From assembly GCF_965221685.1 (NCBI RefSeq), contig NZ_OZ244907.1: a stretch of 64,000 nt of DNA. One strand, given 5' to 3'. The notes beneath the pieces are model-generated. The model did not search any database. It was given only the letters and a program-made list of their open reading frames with translations, and had not been told where the DNA came from. The stretch is from Palauibacter sp022826685. GTDB lineage: Bacteria; Gemmatimonadota; Gemmatimonadetes; Palauibacterales; Palauibacteraceae. Shown here one piece after another: positions 52,462 through 59,695 of this stretch (position 1 is the stretch's first letter; every line of letters begins with the position of its first letter). Made by a program: the position numbers and the translations under genes.

Positions 52462-53226
52462 ATGCGTCTTGAGGGTAAGCGTGCTCTGGTTACGGGCGGC
52501 TCGCGGAGCATCGGGCGGGGCATCGCCCTGGGGCTGGCTCGCGAGGGGGCGGATGTGGCGGTCAACTTTCGGCGGAGTCATGAGGATGCCGAGAGCGCCG
52601 TCCGCGAGATCGAGGAGATGGGGCGTCGGGCGGTCGCGGTGCGGGGCTCGACGGACTCCCGCTCGGACGTCGAGCGTTTCGTCGGCGAGGCGGACGAGTT
52701 CCTGAGCGGTCTCGACATCCTCGTGAACAACGCGGGGATCCTGAAGCGGACGCCCTTCCTCGAGATCGACGAGGAGGAGTGGGACGCGATTCAGAGCGTC
52801 AACCTGAAGGGGTACTTCCACGTCGGGCAGGCGGTCGGACGGCGCATGGTCGAGGCCGGGACGGCGGGGGCGATCGTCAACGTGTCGTCCGCCGGGCAGG
52901 CGGTGGCCGCCCCGAATCTCACCCACTACTGCGTGTCGAAGGCGGGGGTGGAGATGCTCACGAAGCAGATGGCGCTCGAACTCGCGCCCCACGGGATCCG
53001 GGTGAATGCGGTCGCGCCGGGTCTGATCGAGACGGACCTGAACCGGGCGGACATCGCCCAGGATGAATTCCGCGAGCGGCGCCTCGCCCGCATCCCGCTC
53101 GGCAGGATCGGCGTCCCGGACGATGTGGTGGGGGCGGTGGTCTACCTCGCCTCGAACGACGAGGCGCGCCTCGTGACCGGCGCCAGCCTGTTCATCGACG
53201 CGGGCCAGACGATCTGGGGTGCCTGA
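52462..53226 (+). CDS. SDR family oxidoreductase (FabG-like)
   Basis: A 254-residue classical SDR. Motifs: TGGSRSIGRGIA for cofactor, NNAGILKR, the catalytic Ser in NVSSAGQ, YCVSK (Tyr-x-x-x-Lys) and PGLIETDLNRAD. It has no leader peptide, unlike the SDR at 8543. It may be a 3-oxoacyl-ACP, glucose or sugar-acid dehydrogenase. It overlaps the TRAP solute-binding gene by eight bases, so the substrate may be a compound imported by that transporter, such as a sugar acid. Confidence 0.9.
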   Translation: MRLEGKRALVTGGSRSIGRGIALGLAREGADVAVNFRRSHEDAESAVREIEEMGRRAVAVRGSTDSRSDVERFVGEADEFLSGLDILVNNAGILKRTPFLEIDEEEWDAIQSVNLKGYFHVGQAVGRRMVEAGTAGAIVNVSSAGQAVAAPNLTHYCVSKAGVEMLTKQMALELAPHGIRVNAVAPGLIETDLNRADIAQDEFRERRLARIPLGRIGVPDDVVGAVVYLASNDEARLVTGASLFIDAGQTIWGA

Positions 53227-54292
53227 CGGGCTCGTGACGGCGTCCGCGGCCTGGCTCCGGCCCGGTTTCACGCTGGCGGTCGTGGCGGTGTTCCTGCACG
53301 CGGGGTGCCGGGGCCCCGGCGGCGGCGATTCCGGGTCGATCGACGACGCGCCCACCTGGGAGGTTCGATTCTCCCATGTGCTCTCGACCAATTCGGAGTT
53401 CCACCTCATGGCGGAGCGATTCCGGGATCTCATGCTGGAGCGCACGGACGGGCGGTTCCGGGTCGTCATCTACCCGTCGGGACAACTTGGCGGCGAACGG
53501 GTGGCATTCGAGCAGATCCAGGTCGGCGCGGTGCACATGGCCATCACCGGCACCCCGGTGCTCTCGGGCTGGGTGCCCGAGACGCAGATATTCGATCTCC
53601 CCTTCCTGTTCGAGACCCGGGACCATGGGCTCTCGGTGATGAACGGCCCGGTGGGAGACTGGTGGCGCGATCTGCTTCTGGAGCGCACCGGCGTCCGCTC
53701 GCTGGGCTTCCTCGACTACGGATTCCGTCATGTGTACAACGCGCGCCGGTCCGTCGAGACGCCCGGGGATCTCGCTGGGCTCAAGCTCCGGGTGCTTCAG
53801 AATGCGACGTACCTGGCCGCCTATTCCGCGCTGGGCGTGCAGGCGACGCCGATGAACTACGGCGAGGTCTACTCCGCGCTCCAGCAGGGGGTGATCGACG
53901 GCGGGGAGGCGAACGCGATCGGCTTCGTGAGCAGCAGACTGCATGAGGTCGCGAAGTTCTACAGCTTCACGTCCATCACCTACAACCCGATCACGCTCCT
54001 CGTGAACGAGGCGTTCTACCGGGAGCTTCCCGCCGACATCCGGGCGACCGTCGACCGTTCCGCAGCGGAGGCGCTCGCCTACCAGAGCGACGTCGCGCGC
54101 CGGATGGAAGCCGACGCCATCGAGGAAATGCGTGCGGCCGGCGTGGAGATGTCCCGCCCGGACCTGGCGCCGTTCGCGCCCGCCGTCAGACCGCGCATCC
54201 GGGACGAACTGGCCGACCGGCTGCCGGACGGCGAGGCCCTGATCGCGAGGCTGGTGTCGGAAACTGAGCGCACGGTCTTCGGGAGCCGGTAG
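53219..54292 (+). CDS. dctP: TRAP transporter substrate-binding protein DctP
   Basis: A 357-residue periplasmic binding protein of a TRAP system. Start GTG 53219 overlaps the SDR stop; GTG 53234 is an alternative. A signal ends near FLHAGC, a possible lipobox. The family shows FSHVLSTNSEFHLMAERF at the N-terminus, YPSGQLGGERVAFEQIQVG, and the conserved arginine in KLRVLQNATYLAAYSALG that binds the carboxylate. Residues about 210-230 (YGEVYSALQQGVIDGGEAN) are the typical DctP hinge region. The ligand is a carboxylic acid, identity unknown. Confidence 0.92.
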   Translation: MPDGLVTASAAWLRPGFTLAVVAVFLHAGCRGPGGGDSGSIDDAPTWEVRFSHVLSTNSEFHLMAERFRDLMLERTDGRFRVVIYPSGQLGGERVAFEQIQVGAVHMAITGTPVLSGWVPETQIFDLPFLFETRDHGLSVMNGPVGDWWRDLLLERTGVRSLGFLDYGFRHVYNARRSVETPGDLAGLKLRVLQNATYLAAYSALGVQATPMNYGEVYSALQQGVIDGGEANAIGFVSSRLHEVAKFYSFTSITYNPITLLVNEAFYRELPADIRATVDRSAAEALAYQSDVARRMEADAIEEMRAAGVEMSRPDLAPFAPAVRPRIRDELADRLPDGEALIARLVSETERTVFGSR

Positions 54293-54353
54293 CACGATCC
54301 GTGCGCCGTCGAAACCGTGATAGTTTGAACCTGTACTTGCAGATTATCATGAT

Positions 54354-54376
54354 ATTTTGCAGCAGTACTGCAAAAT
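54354..54376 (+). promoter_or_regulatory. AT-rich inverted repeat between dctP and dctQ
   Basis: ATTTTGCAG (54354-54362) and CTGCAAAAT (54368-54376) are perfect nine-base arms around CAGTA. A nested palindrome GCAGTACTGC also occurs, and ATTATCA flanks it on both sides (54343 and 54375). The AT-rich stretch from 54320 to 54390 is unlike the surroundings. It may be an operator or a stem that lowers dctQM expression relative to dctP. Confidence 0.45.
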
Positions 54377-54396
54377 TATCAGAGAATTGGCGGGTC

Positions 54397-54930
54397 GTGA
54401 GCAGGCGCATGATCCAGCGACTGCGGGCGCTCAACCGGGTGCTGATTGCGCTCGAAACCTGTGCCGTCGGCGTTCTCGTGATTGCGGTGTGCGACGTCGT
54501 CCTGCTGCAGGTGTTGATGCGCTACCTCTTCTCCTATCCGAATCCGTGGAGCGAGGAGGTGTCGCGCTTCTGCTTCATCTGGATGTCGATGCTCGGGGCC
54601 TCGCTGGCGGTGGCGCATCGGTCTCACTTCCGGTTCGATCAGGTGACCGAGCGGTTGGCCCCTCGCGCGAGGAAGGTCATCGAGACGCTCGCCGGAGCGG
54701 TCGTGCTGCTGTTCGCGCTCCTCCTCATCGGGACGGGCATCGCCCTCATGGATCTCACCATGGGAGAACGCTCCGCGGCGCTGAACCTGCCCGTCGCGCT
54801 CGTCTACGCGGCGGCCCCGGTTTCCGGCGTGCTGATGGTGATCCACCTGCTCGCGGGTCCGGCGGACGGCGATTCAGGCCAGCGGCTCGCGGCAGGCGTC
54901 GGGGATCTCCCGGCGGAGGACAGCGGCTGA
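54397..54930 (+). CDS. dctQ: TRAP transporter small membrane subunit DctQ
   Basis: A four-helix membrane subunit of about 177 residues. The frame is open from 54301, but the sequence before 54397 is the AT-rich repeat; GTG 54397 (MSRRMIQRLRALNRVLIAL) or ATG 54409 is the likely start. Conserved: QVLMRYLFSYPNPWSEEVSRFCFIW and the second half MDLTMGERSAALNLPVAL. It forms the membrane complex with DctM. The stop overlaps the next start (TGATG). Confidence 0.88.
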   Translation: MSRRMIQRLRALNRVLIALETCAVGVLVIAVCDVVLLQVLMRYLFSYPNPWSEEVSRFCFIWMSMLGASLAVAHRSHFRFDQVTERLAPRARKVIETLAGAVVLLFALLLIGTGIALMDLTMGERSAALNLPVALVYAAAPVSGVLMVIHLLAGPADGDSGQRLAAGVGDLPAEDSG

Positions 54931-56204
54931 TGGGCGGCCTCCTCCTCGGCGCGTTCGGCCTCCTGGTGCTGGCCGCCGTCCCCATCGGCTTCGCGCTCGC
55001 GATCGCGGCCATCATCGCCATGCTAGTAGCGGACCTCCCGCTCGTCGTCATCCCGCAGCAGATCGTCGCCGGGATGGATTCCTTCCCCATGCTCGCCGTT
55101 CCCCTCTTCATCCTTGCCGGCTTCCTCATGGACGTGGGAGGGATCAGCCGCCGCCTCGTGACCCTGGCCCGCGCGCTCGTGGGCCATCTCCCCGGAGGGT
55201 TGGGTCAGGTGGTCATCATGGCCGAGGTCTTCTTCTCGGGCGTCTCGGGCTCGACATCGGCGGACGCGGCCGCTATCGGGGGCATCATGGTGCCCCAGCT
55301 GACCGCGAATGGATACAGCCCCGCGCGTTCCACAGCGATCGTGTCCGCCGCGTGCGGGATGGGGATTCTCATCCCCCCGGCCATCGTGATGGTCGTCTAC
55401 GGTGTCATCGGGAACGTCTCCATCGGCGCCCTGTTCGTCGCCTCGATCGTGCCGGCGGTCCTCATCGCGGCGGGCCTGATGACGCAGATCGGGTGGCAGG
55501 CGCGAAGGGAAGGGTGGCCGCGCGGAGAGCGCGCCTCGTTCGCGGAACTCCGGCGCGCCGCGCTCGATGCGGTGCTCCCGCTCTTCATGATCGTCGTCAT
55601 CCTGGGCGGGATCCGCTTCGGACTCTTCACGCCCACGGAGGCTGCGGCCGTCGCCGTCGCCTACGCGCTGCTCCTGGCGGGACTCGTGTACCGATCCCTC
55701 ACCCTCGCGGAGTTGTGGAGGAAGGTCATCCAGACCGCCATGGTGTCCGGGATGGTGCTGTTCGTGGTTGGCGCCGCGCACCTCCTGGGCTGGGTGCTCG
55801 CCGTTCTGCAGGTGCCTCAGGCGCTGGCGTTGACGGTGGTGGGGATGGGTGGCGGCCAGATCGGCTTCCTGCTCCTCACGATCCTCGTTTTCCTTCCGCT
55901 CGGCGCCATCCTCGAGGGGGTGCCGGCGGTCGTGCTGCTGACGCCGATCCTCCTGCCCCTGGCGACGCAACTGGGGATCGACCCCGTGCACTTCGGCGCC
56001 GTCATCGTGGCGACGCAGGGGATCTCCGTGTTCCTGCCGCCCGTGGGTGTGAGCCTGCTCGTGGCCTGCTCGGTGGGAGGCGTGGAGCCGGCGGCGGTCG
56101 CGCGCCCACTCTGGCCCTACCTGGCGCTGATGCTGGCGCTCACCGTGGTCATCGCGTTCCTGCCGGGCGTCGTACTGTTTCTGCCGGAACTGCTCGGGTA
56201 CTGA
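54930..56204 (+). CDS. dctM: TRAP transporter large membrane subunit DctM
   Basis: A 424-residue membrane transporter with about 12 helices, driving uptake with a sodium or proton gradient. Conserved segments: FFSGVSGSTSADAAAIGGIMVPQL, GMGILIPPAIVMVVYG and GVPAVVLLTPILLPLATQLGIDPVHFG. ATG at 54930 overlaps the dctQ stop. With dctP and dctQ it makes a complete TRAP system. Confidence 0.94.
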   Translation: MGGLLLGAFGLLVLAAVPIGFALAIAAIIAMLVADLPLVVIPQQIVAGMDSFPMLAVPLFILAGFLMDVGGISRRLVTLARALVGHLPGGLGQVVIMAEVFFSGVSGSTSADAAAIGGIMVPQLTANGYSPARSTAIVSAACGMGILIPPAIVMVVYGVIGNVSIGALFVASIVPAVLIAAGLMTQIGWQARREGWPRGERASFAELRRAALDAVLPLFMIVVILGGIRFGLFTPTEAAAVAVAYALLLAGLVYRSLTLAELWRKVIQTAMVSGMVLFVVGAAHLLGWVLAVLQVPQALALTVVGMGGGQIGFLLLTILVFLPLGAILEGVPAVVLLTPILLPLATQLGIDPVHFGAVIVATQGISVFLPPVGVSLLVACSVGGVEPAAVARPLWPYLALMLALTVVIAFLPGVVLFLPELLGY

Positions 56205-56256
56205 AGGGTCTGAGCCACCCAGCGTTTCGTGAATGAGGTGACCCCGGGGCCGCACG

Positions 56257-56802
56257 ATGGAAACACGCGAGTTCGAGATCAGAACCGAGCGGCTGCTGCT
56301 CCGGCCGCACCGCCTGGAAGACGTGGACGACATCTTCGAGTTCGCCCGCGACCCGGAGTGGGGCCGCTATCTGACGGTCCCGAAGCCGTACCTCCGGGAA
56401 CACGCGGTCGAGTTCGTGGAAGATCGGATCCACTCGTCACGGGATGTGTGGCCGGTGTGGGCGATGACCCTTGAGGGGAGGGTCGTCGGCGGCATCGGAA
56501 TCGAGATCGACGCACAGGATGCGACGGGAGCCCTGGGCTACTCGATCGCGAGGAAGCTCTGGGGCAGAGGCCTGACCGTGGAGGCGGCGCGCGCCGCCGT
56601 CGACTGGGGGTTCCGCGAACGGGGGCTCGCGAAGGTCTACGCATACGCCGATGCACGGAACGCGCAGTCCCTGAGGGTGATGGAGAAGCTGGGCATGACC
56701 CGCGAGGGAACCCTCCGCAGCCACCGAACGCTGCGGGGAGAGCGCGTCGACGACGTGTACTACGGAATCCTCCGGGAAGAATGGGAGCGGAACGCACGCT
56801 GA
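56257..56802 (+). CDS. GNAT acetyltransferase, RimJ/RimL type
   Basis: A 181-residue acetyltransferase. The N-terminus RTERLLLRPHRLEDVDDIFEFA is typical for RimJ/RimL-like enzymes that acetylate protein N-termini or small amines. The acetyl-CoA site is YSIARKLWGRGLTVEAARAAV and NAQSLRVMEKLGMTREG is the C-terminal motif. Start ATG 56257. It stands alone between dctM and hicA. Confidence 0.9.
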   Translation: METREFEIRTERLLLRPHRLEDVDDIFEFARDPEWGRYLTVPKPYLREHAVEFVEDRIHSSRDVWPVWAMTLEGRVVGGIGIEIDAQDATGALGYSIARKLWGRGLTVEAARAAVDWGFRERGLAKVYAYADARNAQSLRVMEKLGMTREGTLRSHRTLRGERVDDVYYGILREEWERNAR

Positions 56803-56861
56803 GGTGCTCGATCTGGGGGTCGCCGCTCCCGACGCCGGATCCTTGAACGAAGCAGCTTGAC

Positions 56862-56878
56862 GTGTGTATCATACACAC
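56862..56878 (+). promoter_or_regulatory. Operator palindrome of the hicAB unit
   Basis: GTGTGTAT (56862-56869) and ATACACAC (56871-56878) are perfect arms about a single central base, ending two bases before the hicA ATG. TTGAAC (56843) and TATCAT (56867) with 18 bases between could be the promoter, which the palindrome would cover. HicB proteins with C-terminal DNA-binding domains repress their own operon at such sites. Confidence 0.6.
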
Positions 56879-56879
56879 C

Positions 56880-57074
56880 ATGTCGAGCAGGGAGATCATT
56901 CGTAGACTGGTGGCAGATGGCTGGACGCTTCGAAACACCCGCGGAAGCCACCACCAGTTCGTGCATTCCGACAAGCCTGGCCGAGTGACGGTGAAGCACC
57001 CCAGCAAGGACATCCCGATTGGGACGCTTCGCAGCATCTTCCGGCAGGCGGGTTGGGAATGGGAGGATCGCTGA
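56880..57074 (+). CDS. hicA: HicA mRNA interferase toxin
   Basis: A 64-residue double-stranded RNA-binding-fold toxin that cuts mRNA. The catalytic histidine is in TRGSHHQFVH and the later strand VTVKHPSKDIPIGTLRSIFRQAG matches the family. The ATG at 56880 is chosen over 56862 because the extra six codons form the operator palindrome. The stop overlaps the hicB start (TGATG). Confidence 0.93.
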   Translation: MSSREIIRRLVADGWTLRNTRGSHHQFVHSDKPGRVTVKHPSKDIPIGTLRSIFRQAGWEWEDR

Positions 57075-57577
57075 TGCGCTTTCCGATCGTGGTTCACAAG
57101 GATGCAGACAGCGGATATGGCGTGACCGTGCCCGATCTTCCCGGCTGCTTTTCGGCCGGCGACACCCTCGACGACGTGATCGAATCGGCCCGCGAGGCGA
57201 TCGCATGCCATATCGAGGGGCTCTTGATGGACGGTGAACCGGTCCCGGCCAGGGGTTCACTGGAAGCACACCAGGCGAACGACGAGTACAGAGGTGGCGT
57301 GTGGGCTATTGCCGACGTGGATATCTCGAAGCTCTCGAGCAAGACGAAGCGAATCAACATCACGCTGCCTGAGCGGGTACTGGCAATCGTGGACCAAGCG
57401 GCGGTGCGGGAGGGTCAGTCAAGATCCGGCCTGCTGGCGAACGCAGCGCTCAGCTACCTCCAACGTCAGTCGGACGCAGACTTGCCGGGTCTCCTCACCG
57501 ACAGACCCGATCCAAACGATGTCTACGGCGCTGGCTCGGAGCAGCCGATCCGTCGCCGGCGGGGGAACGGCGAATAG
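57074..57577 (+). CDS. hicB: HicB antitoxin with C-terminal ribbon-helix-helix
   Basis: A 167-residue antitoxin. The N-terminal RNase H-like domain reads DSGYGVTVPDLPGCFSAGDTLDDVIESAREAI, the standard HicB signature. The C-terminal part KRINITLPERVLAIVDQAAVREGQSRSGLLANAALSYL is a ribbon-helix-helix DNA-binding domain. The ATG at 57074 follows GGGAGG. It should bind HicA and the palindrome upstream of hicA. Confidence 0.93.
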   Translation: MRFPIVVHKDADSGYGVTVPDLPGCFSAGDTLDDVIESAREAIACHIEGLLMDGEPVPARGSLEAHQANDEYRGGVWAIADVDISKLSSKTKRINITLPERVLAIVDQAAVREGQSRSGLLANAALSYLQRQSDADLPGLLTDRPDPNDVYGAGSEQPIRRRRGNGE

Positions 57578-57613
57578 AGCCGGTGCCGTTGAAGCGACGA
57601 ACCGGGGACGGCG

Positions 57614-58339
57614 TCAGTACTTGATGTCGGTTCGGCCGACGGTCATGCCGATGTTTCCGACGCGGCGGCCCATCGTGTAGTGCTCGCCGCTCCCGGCGGT
57701 CATCCCGAAGAAGTCCACGGCGGGCACGATCAGGCGACCGGCGTCGTCCACCGCGCCCTCGAGGACGGTCGTGGCCACGACCTCCGCGAAGAAGAGCTTC
57801 CGCTCGGGAGGCATCTCGATCGAGTCGATGATCCGGCATTCGCAGTGGATGGGGGACTCCTCCACCGTGGGCGCATCGACGGCGGTCGCCGCGCCCCGCG
57901 TCAGGCCCGAGAGTTCGAATTTGTCGGCGACGCGTCCGGAGTTCATGTCGACGGTGTCGAACGCCTCGACCATCGATGCGAGCGGAACGTTCAGCACGAA
58001 CTCGTCGTGGATCTCCAGGAGTTCCCTCGCCTGGTGCTCGAACGCCGCGCTCACCCCGATCTGGGGCGGGTCGCCGCTCACCACGAACGTCCACAGTACG
58101 GAGATCTCGTCCGGGTCGCCGGGTCGGCCGTTCACGGTGAGCAGGATCGCCGGGACGGGAGGAAGCATCGGGCCGGGCTCCGCCAGCGAGCGCCGGGGAC
58201 CCGTGAGCGGTGCCGAAGGCCTACCGCCGCCCATCCGCGTCCCCTCGTCCGGCGCGCAGCCCCAGACGGTGGCGACCGCCGCGGCCGCCGACCCGCTCCC
58301 CAGGAACCGTCTCCGCGACCAGTCGGGCATTGCTGTCAT
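57614..58339 (-). CDS. Exported flavin reductase family protein
   Basis: A 241-residue protein of the flavin reductase/FMN-binding split-barrel type. The N-terminus has a Tat signal SRRRFLGSGSAAAAVATVWG, with Cys in WGCAP as a possible lipobox. The split-barrel shows PAILLTVNGRPGDPDEISVLWTFVVS, EFVLNVPLASMVEAFD and the histidine in ESPIHCECRIIDS. Tat export would allow carriage of folded FMN. Start ATG 58339; GTG 58348 and ATG 58330 are alternatives. It lies 45 bases after the sterol reductase gene on the same strand and may share its transcript. Confidence 0.78.
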   Translation of the reverse strand: MTAMPDWSRRRFLGSGSAAAAVATVWGCAPDEGTRMGGGRPSAPLTGPRRSLAEPGPMLPPVPAILLTVNGRPGDPDEISVLWTFVVSGDPPQIGVSAAFEHQARELLEIHDEFVLNVPLASMVEAFDTVDMNSGRVADKFELSGLTRGAATAVDAPTVEESPIHCECRIIDSIEMPPERKLFFAEVVATTVLEGAVDDAGRLIVPAVDFFGMTAGSGEHYTMGRRVGNIGMTVGRTDIKY

Positions 58340-58384
58340 CTTCTCCACCGCCTCTTCGTGGATGACTCGCCGTCCGCCGAGGCA

Positions 58385-59524
58385 TCAGTAGATGCCGGGG
58401 ATGATCCGGTACTTCACGCGTGACTGGTATTCGGCCCACTTCTCGGCGCCGTACTTCTCCTCACAGAACCGGTCGTCGAAGCGCTGCCGGGCGATGAACA
58501 GGCCCACGATGAAGATGAAGTAGGTCCAGGCCCACAGATTCGTGAAGTAGCCGAACACGAGGGCGATGGAGAGGGAGAAGAATCCCTCGCCGAGATAGTT
58601 GAAGTGGCGGGCGACGCCCCACAGGCCGCTGCACAGGATCTTGCGTTCGCCGGCCTCGATGTACTCCGGTTCGATGAGGCCCAGGAACTTGCGGTCGGGC
58701 CAGCGCTTGAAGGTGTACTTCTGCATGTTCGCGCCGCGCGCGATGCCCCAGCCCACGAGGAAGAGGGCGGGGGCGCCGATGAGCCAGACCTGTCTCCAGG
58801 GTGCCGCGAAGCCGGGGTCCGGGTACACGGCCATGCCCCACAGCGGCAGGATGTAGAGCCACCCGTACACCATGATGCCGCCCCAGATCATCTTGAAGCC
58901 GAGCTTCTCGTGGATCACGTCGAACGTGTAGAGCTGGACGCGCTCGAAGATGAAATAGTCGAAGACGTAGAAGGTGAGGAACGCGGCGTACAGGAAGACG
59001 CCGGGGTTCGAGTCCGCGCCGAACAGTTCGTAGTGGTATGCGGCTCCGGAGAGGGCGTTCAGCGACAGCATCGTCCCGCCGACGACGTACAGGAACATCT
59101 TCACGTCGAAGCGCTGGTTGAAGAACGACAGCTCGAGCACGCGCCCTTCCCACAGCGCGGCGAGCGGACGTTCGACCTTCGCGCGCGCCCCTCCGAACAC
59201 GGCGAGGACGGCGAAGAGGAGGCACAGGACCGTGCCGCCCGCCACCTGGTAGAGGGTGGACCGGTAGAACCAGTCCCGCGACATCCCGGTGAGTTCGAGC
59301 GCCCACACGATCTCCGCGATCACGAACACGACGAGGCCGTTCAACCGGTAACTGCGGGGTTCGCCAGTCTCCGGCTCGATGACGTACCCGGGCACGCGCC
59401 GTCCCGGCATCACGAGTTGCACGACGAAGAACGCGGCGCAGATCGCGAGCGGGGCGAGGAAGCCGGCGACCGCTTCCGTCCCGGACAGCTCGAACAGGTG
59501 GCCGATGCCGAGCCATTCGATCAT
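58385..59524 (-). CDS. ERG4/ERG24 family sterol C14-reductase-like membrane protein
   Basis: A 379-residue integral membrane protein with about nine or ten helices. The C-terminus carries SGLWGVARHFNYLGEGFF, then RFDDRFCEEKYG and VKYRIIPGIY. These match the signature of delta-14 and delta-7 sterol reductases and the lamin B receptor (SGWWG..RH.NY.GD.., C..KYG..W, YRI.P.IY). GEPRSYRLNGL near residue 60 fits the N-terminal family motif. The family reduces sterol double bonds with NADPH; a bacterial member from a methanotroph has a known structure. The ATG at 59524 follows GGAGGGG. The CYP51-like gene runs divergently 171 bases away. Confidence 0.85.
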   Translation of the reverse strand: MIEWLGIGHLFELSGTEAVAGFLAPLAICAAFFVVQLVMPGRRVPGYVIEPETGEPRSYRLNGLVVFVIAEIVWALELTGMSRDWFYRSTLYQVAGGTVLCLLFAVLAVFGGARAKVERPLAALWEGRVLELSFFNQRFDVKMFLYVVGGTMLSLNALSGAAYHYELFGADSNPGVFLYAAFLTFYVFDYFIFERVQLYTFDVIHEKLGFKMIWGGIMVYGWLYILPLWGMAVYPDPGFAAPWRQVWLIGAPALFLVGWGIARGANMQKYTFKRWPDRKFLGLIEPEYIEAGERKILCSGLWGVARHFNYLGEGFFSLSIALVFGYFTNLWAWTYFIFIVGLFIARQRFDDRFCEEKYGAEKWAEYQSRVKYRIIPGIY

Positions 59525-59695
59525 GGTCGAACCCCTCCCTTCGTCCGAGAGTCCACGCCGCCCGTTGGTCGAGAAGCCGCCCCGCACCGTCGGTGGAATC
59601 CGAGGGACTTGTCAAGCGTGCCGTCGCCCGTTGCACCCATCGGTTGAAGGCCGTTACCGTCGGCGGCGAGCCTTGCCGACCCACGGAGGAGAACC
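59525..59695. promoter_or_regulatory. Divergent promoter region between sterol reductase-like and CYP51-like genes
   Basis: A 171-base gap with both genes pointing outwards. No operator repeat stands out. Ribosome sites GGAGGGG (minus) and GGAGGAG (plus) mark both ends. Confidence 0.4.
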
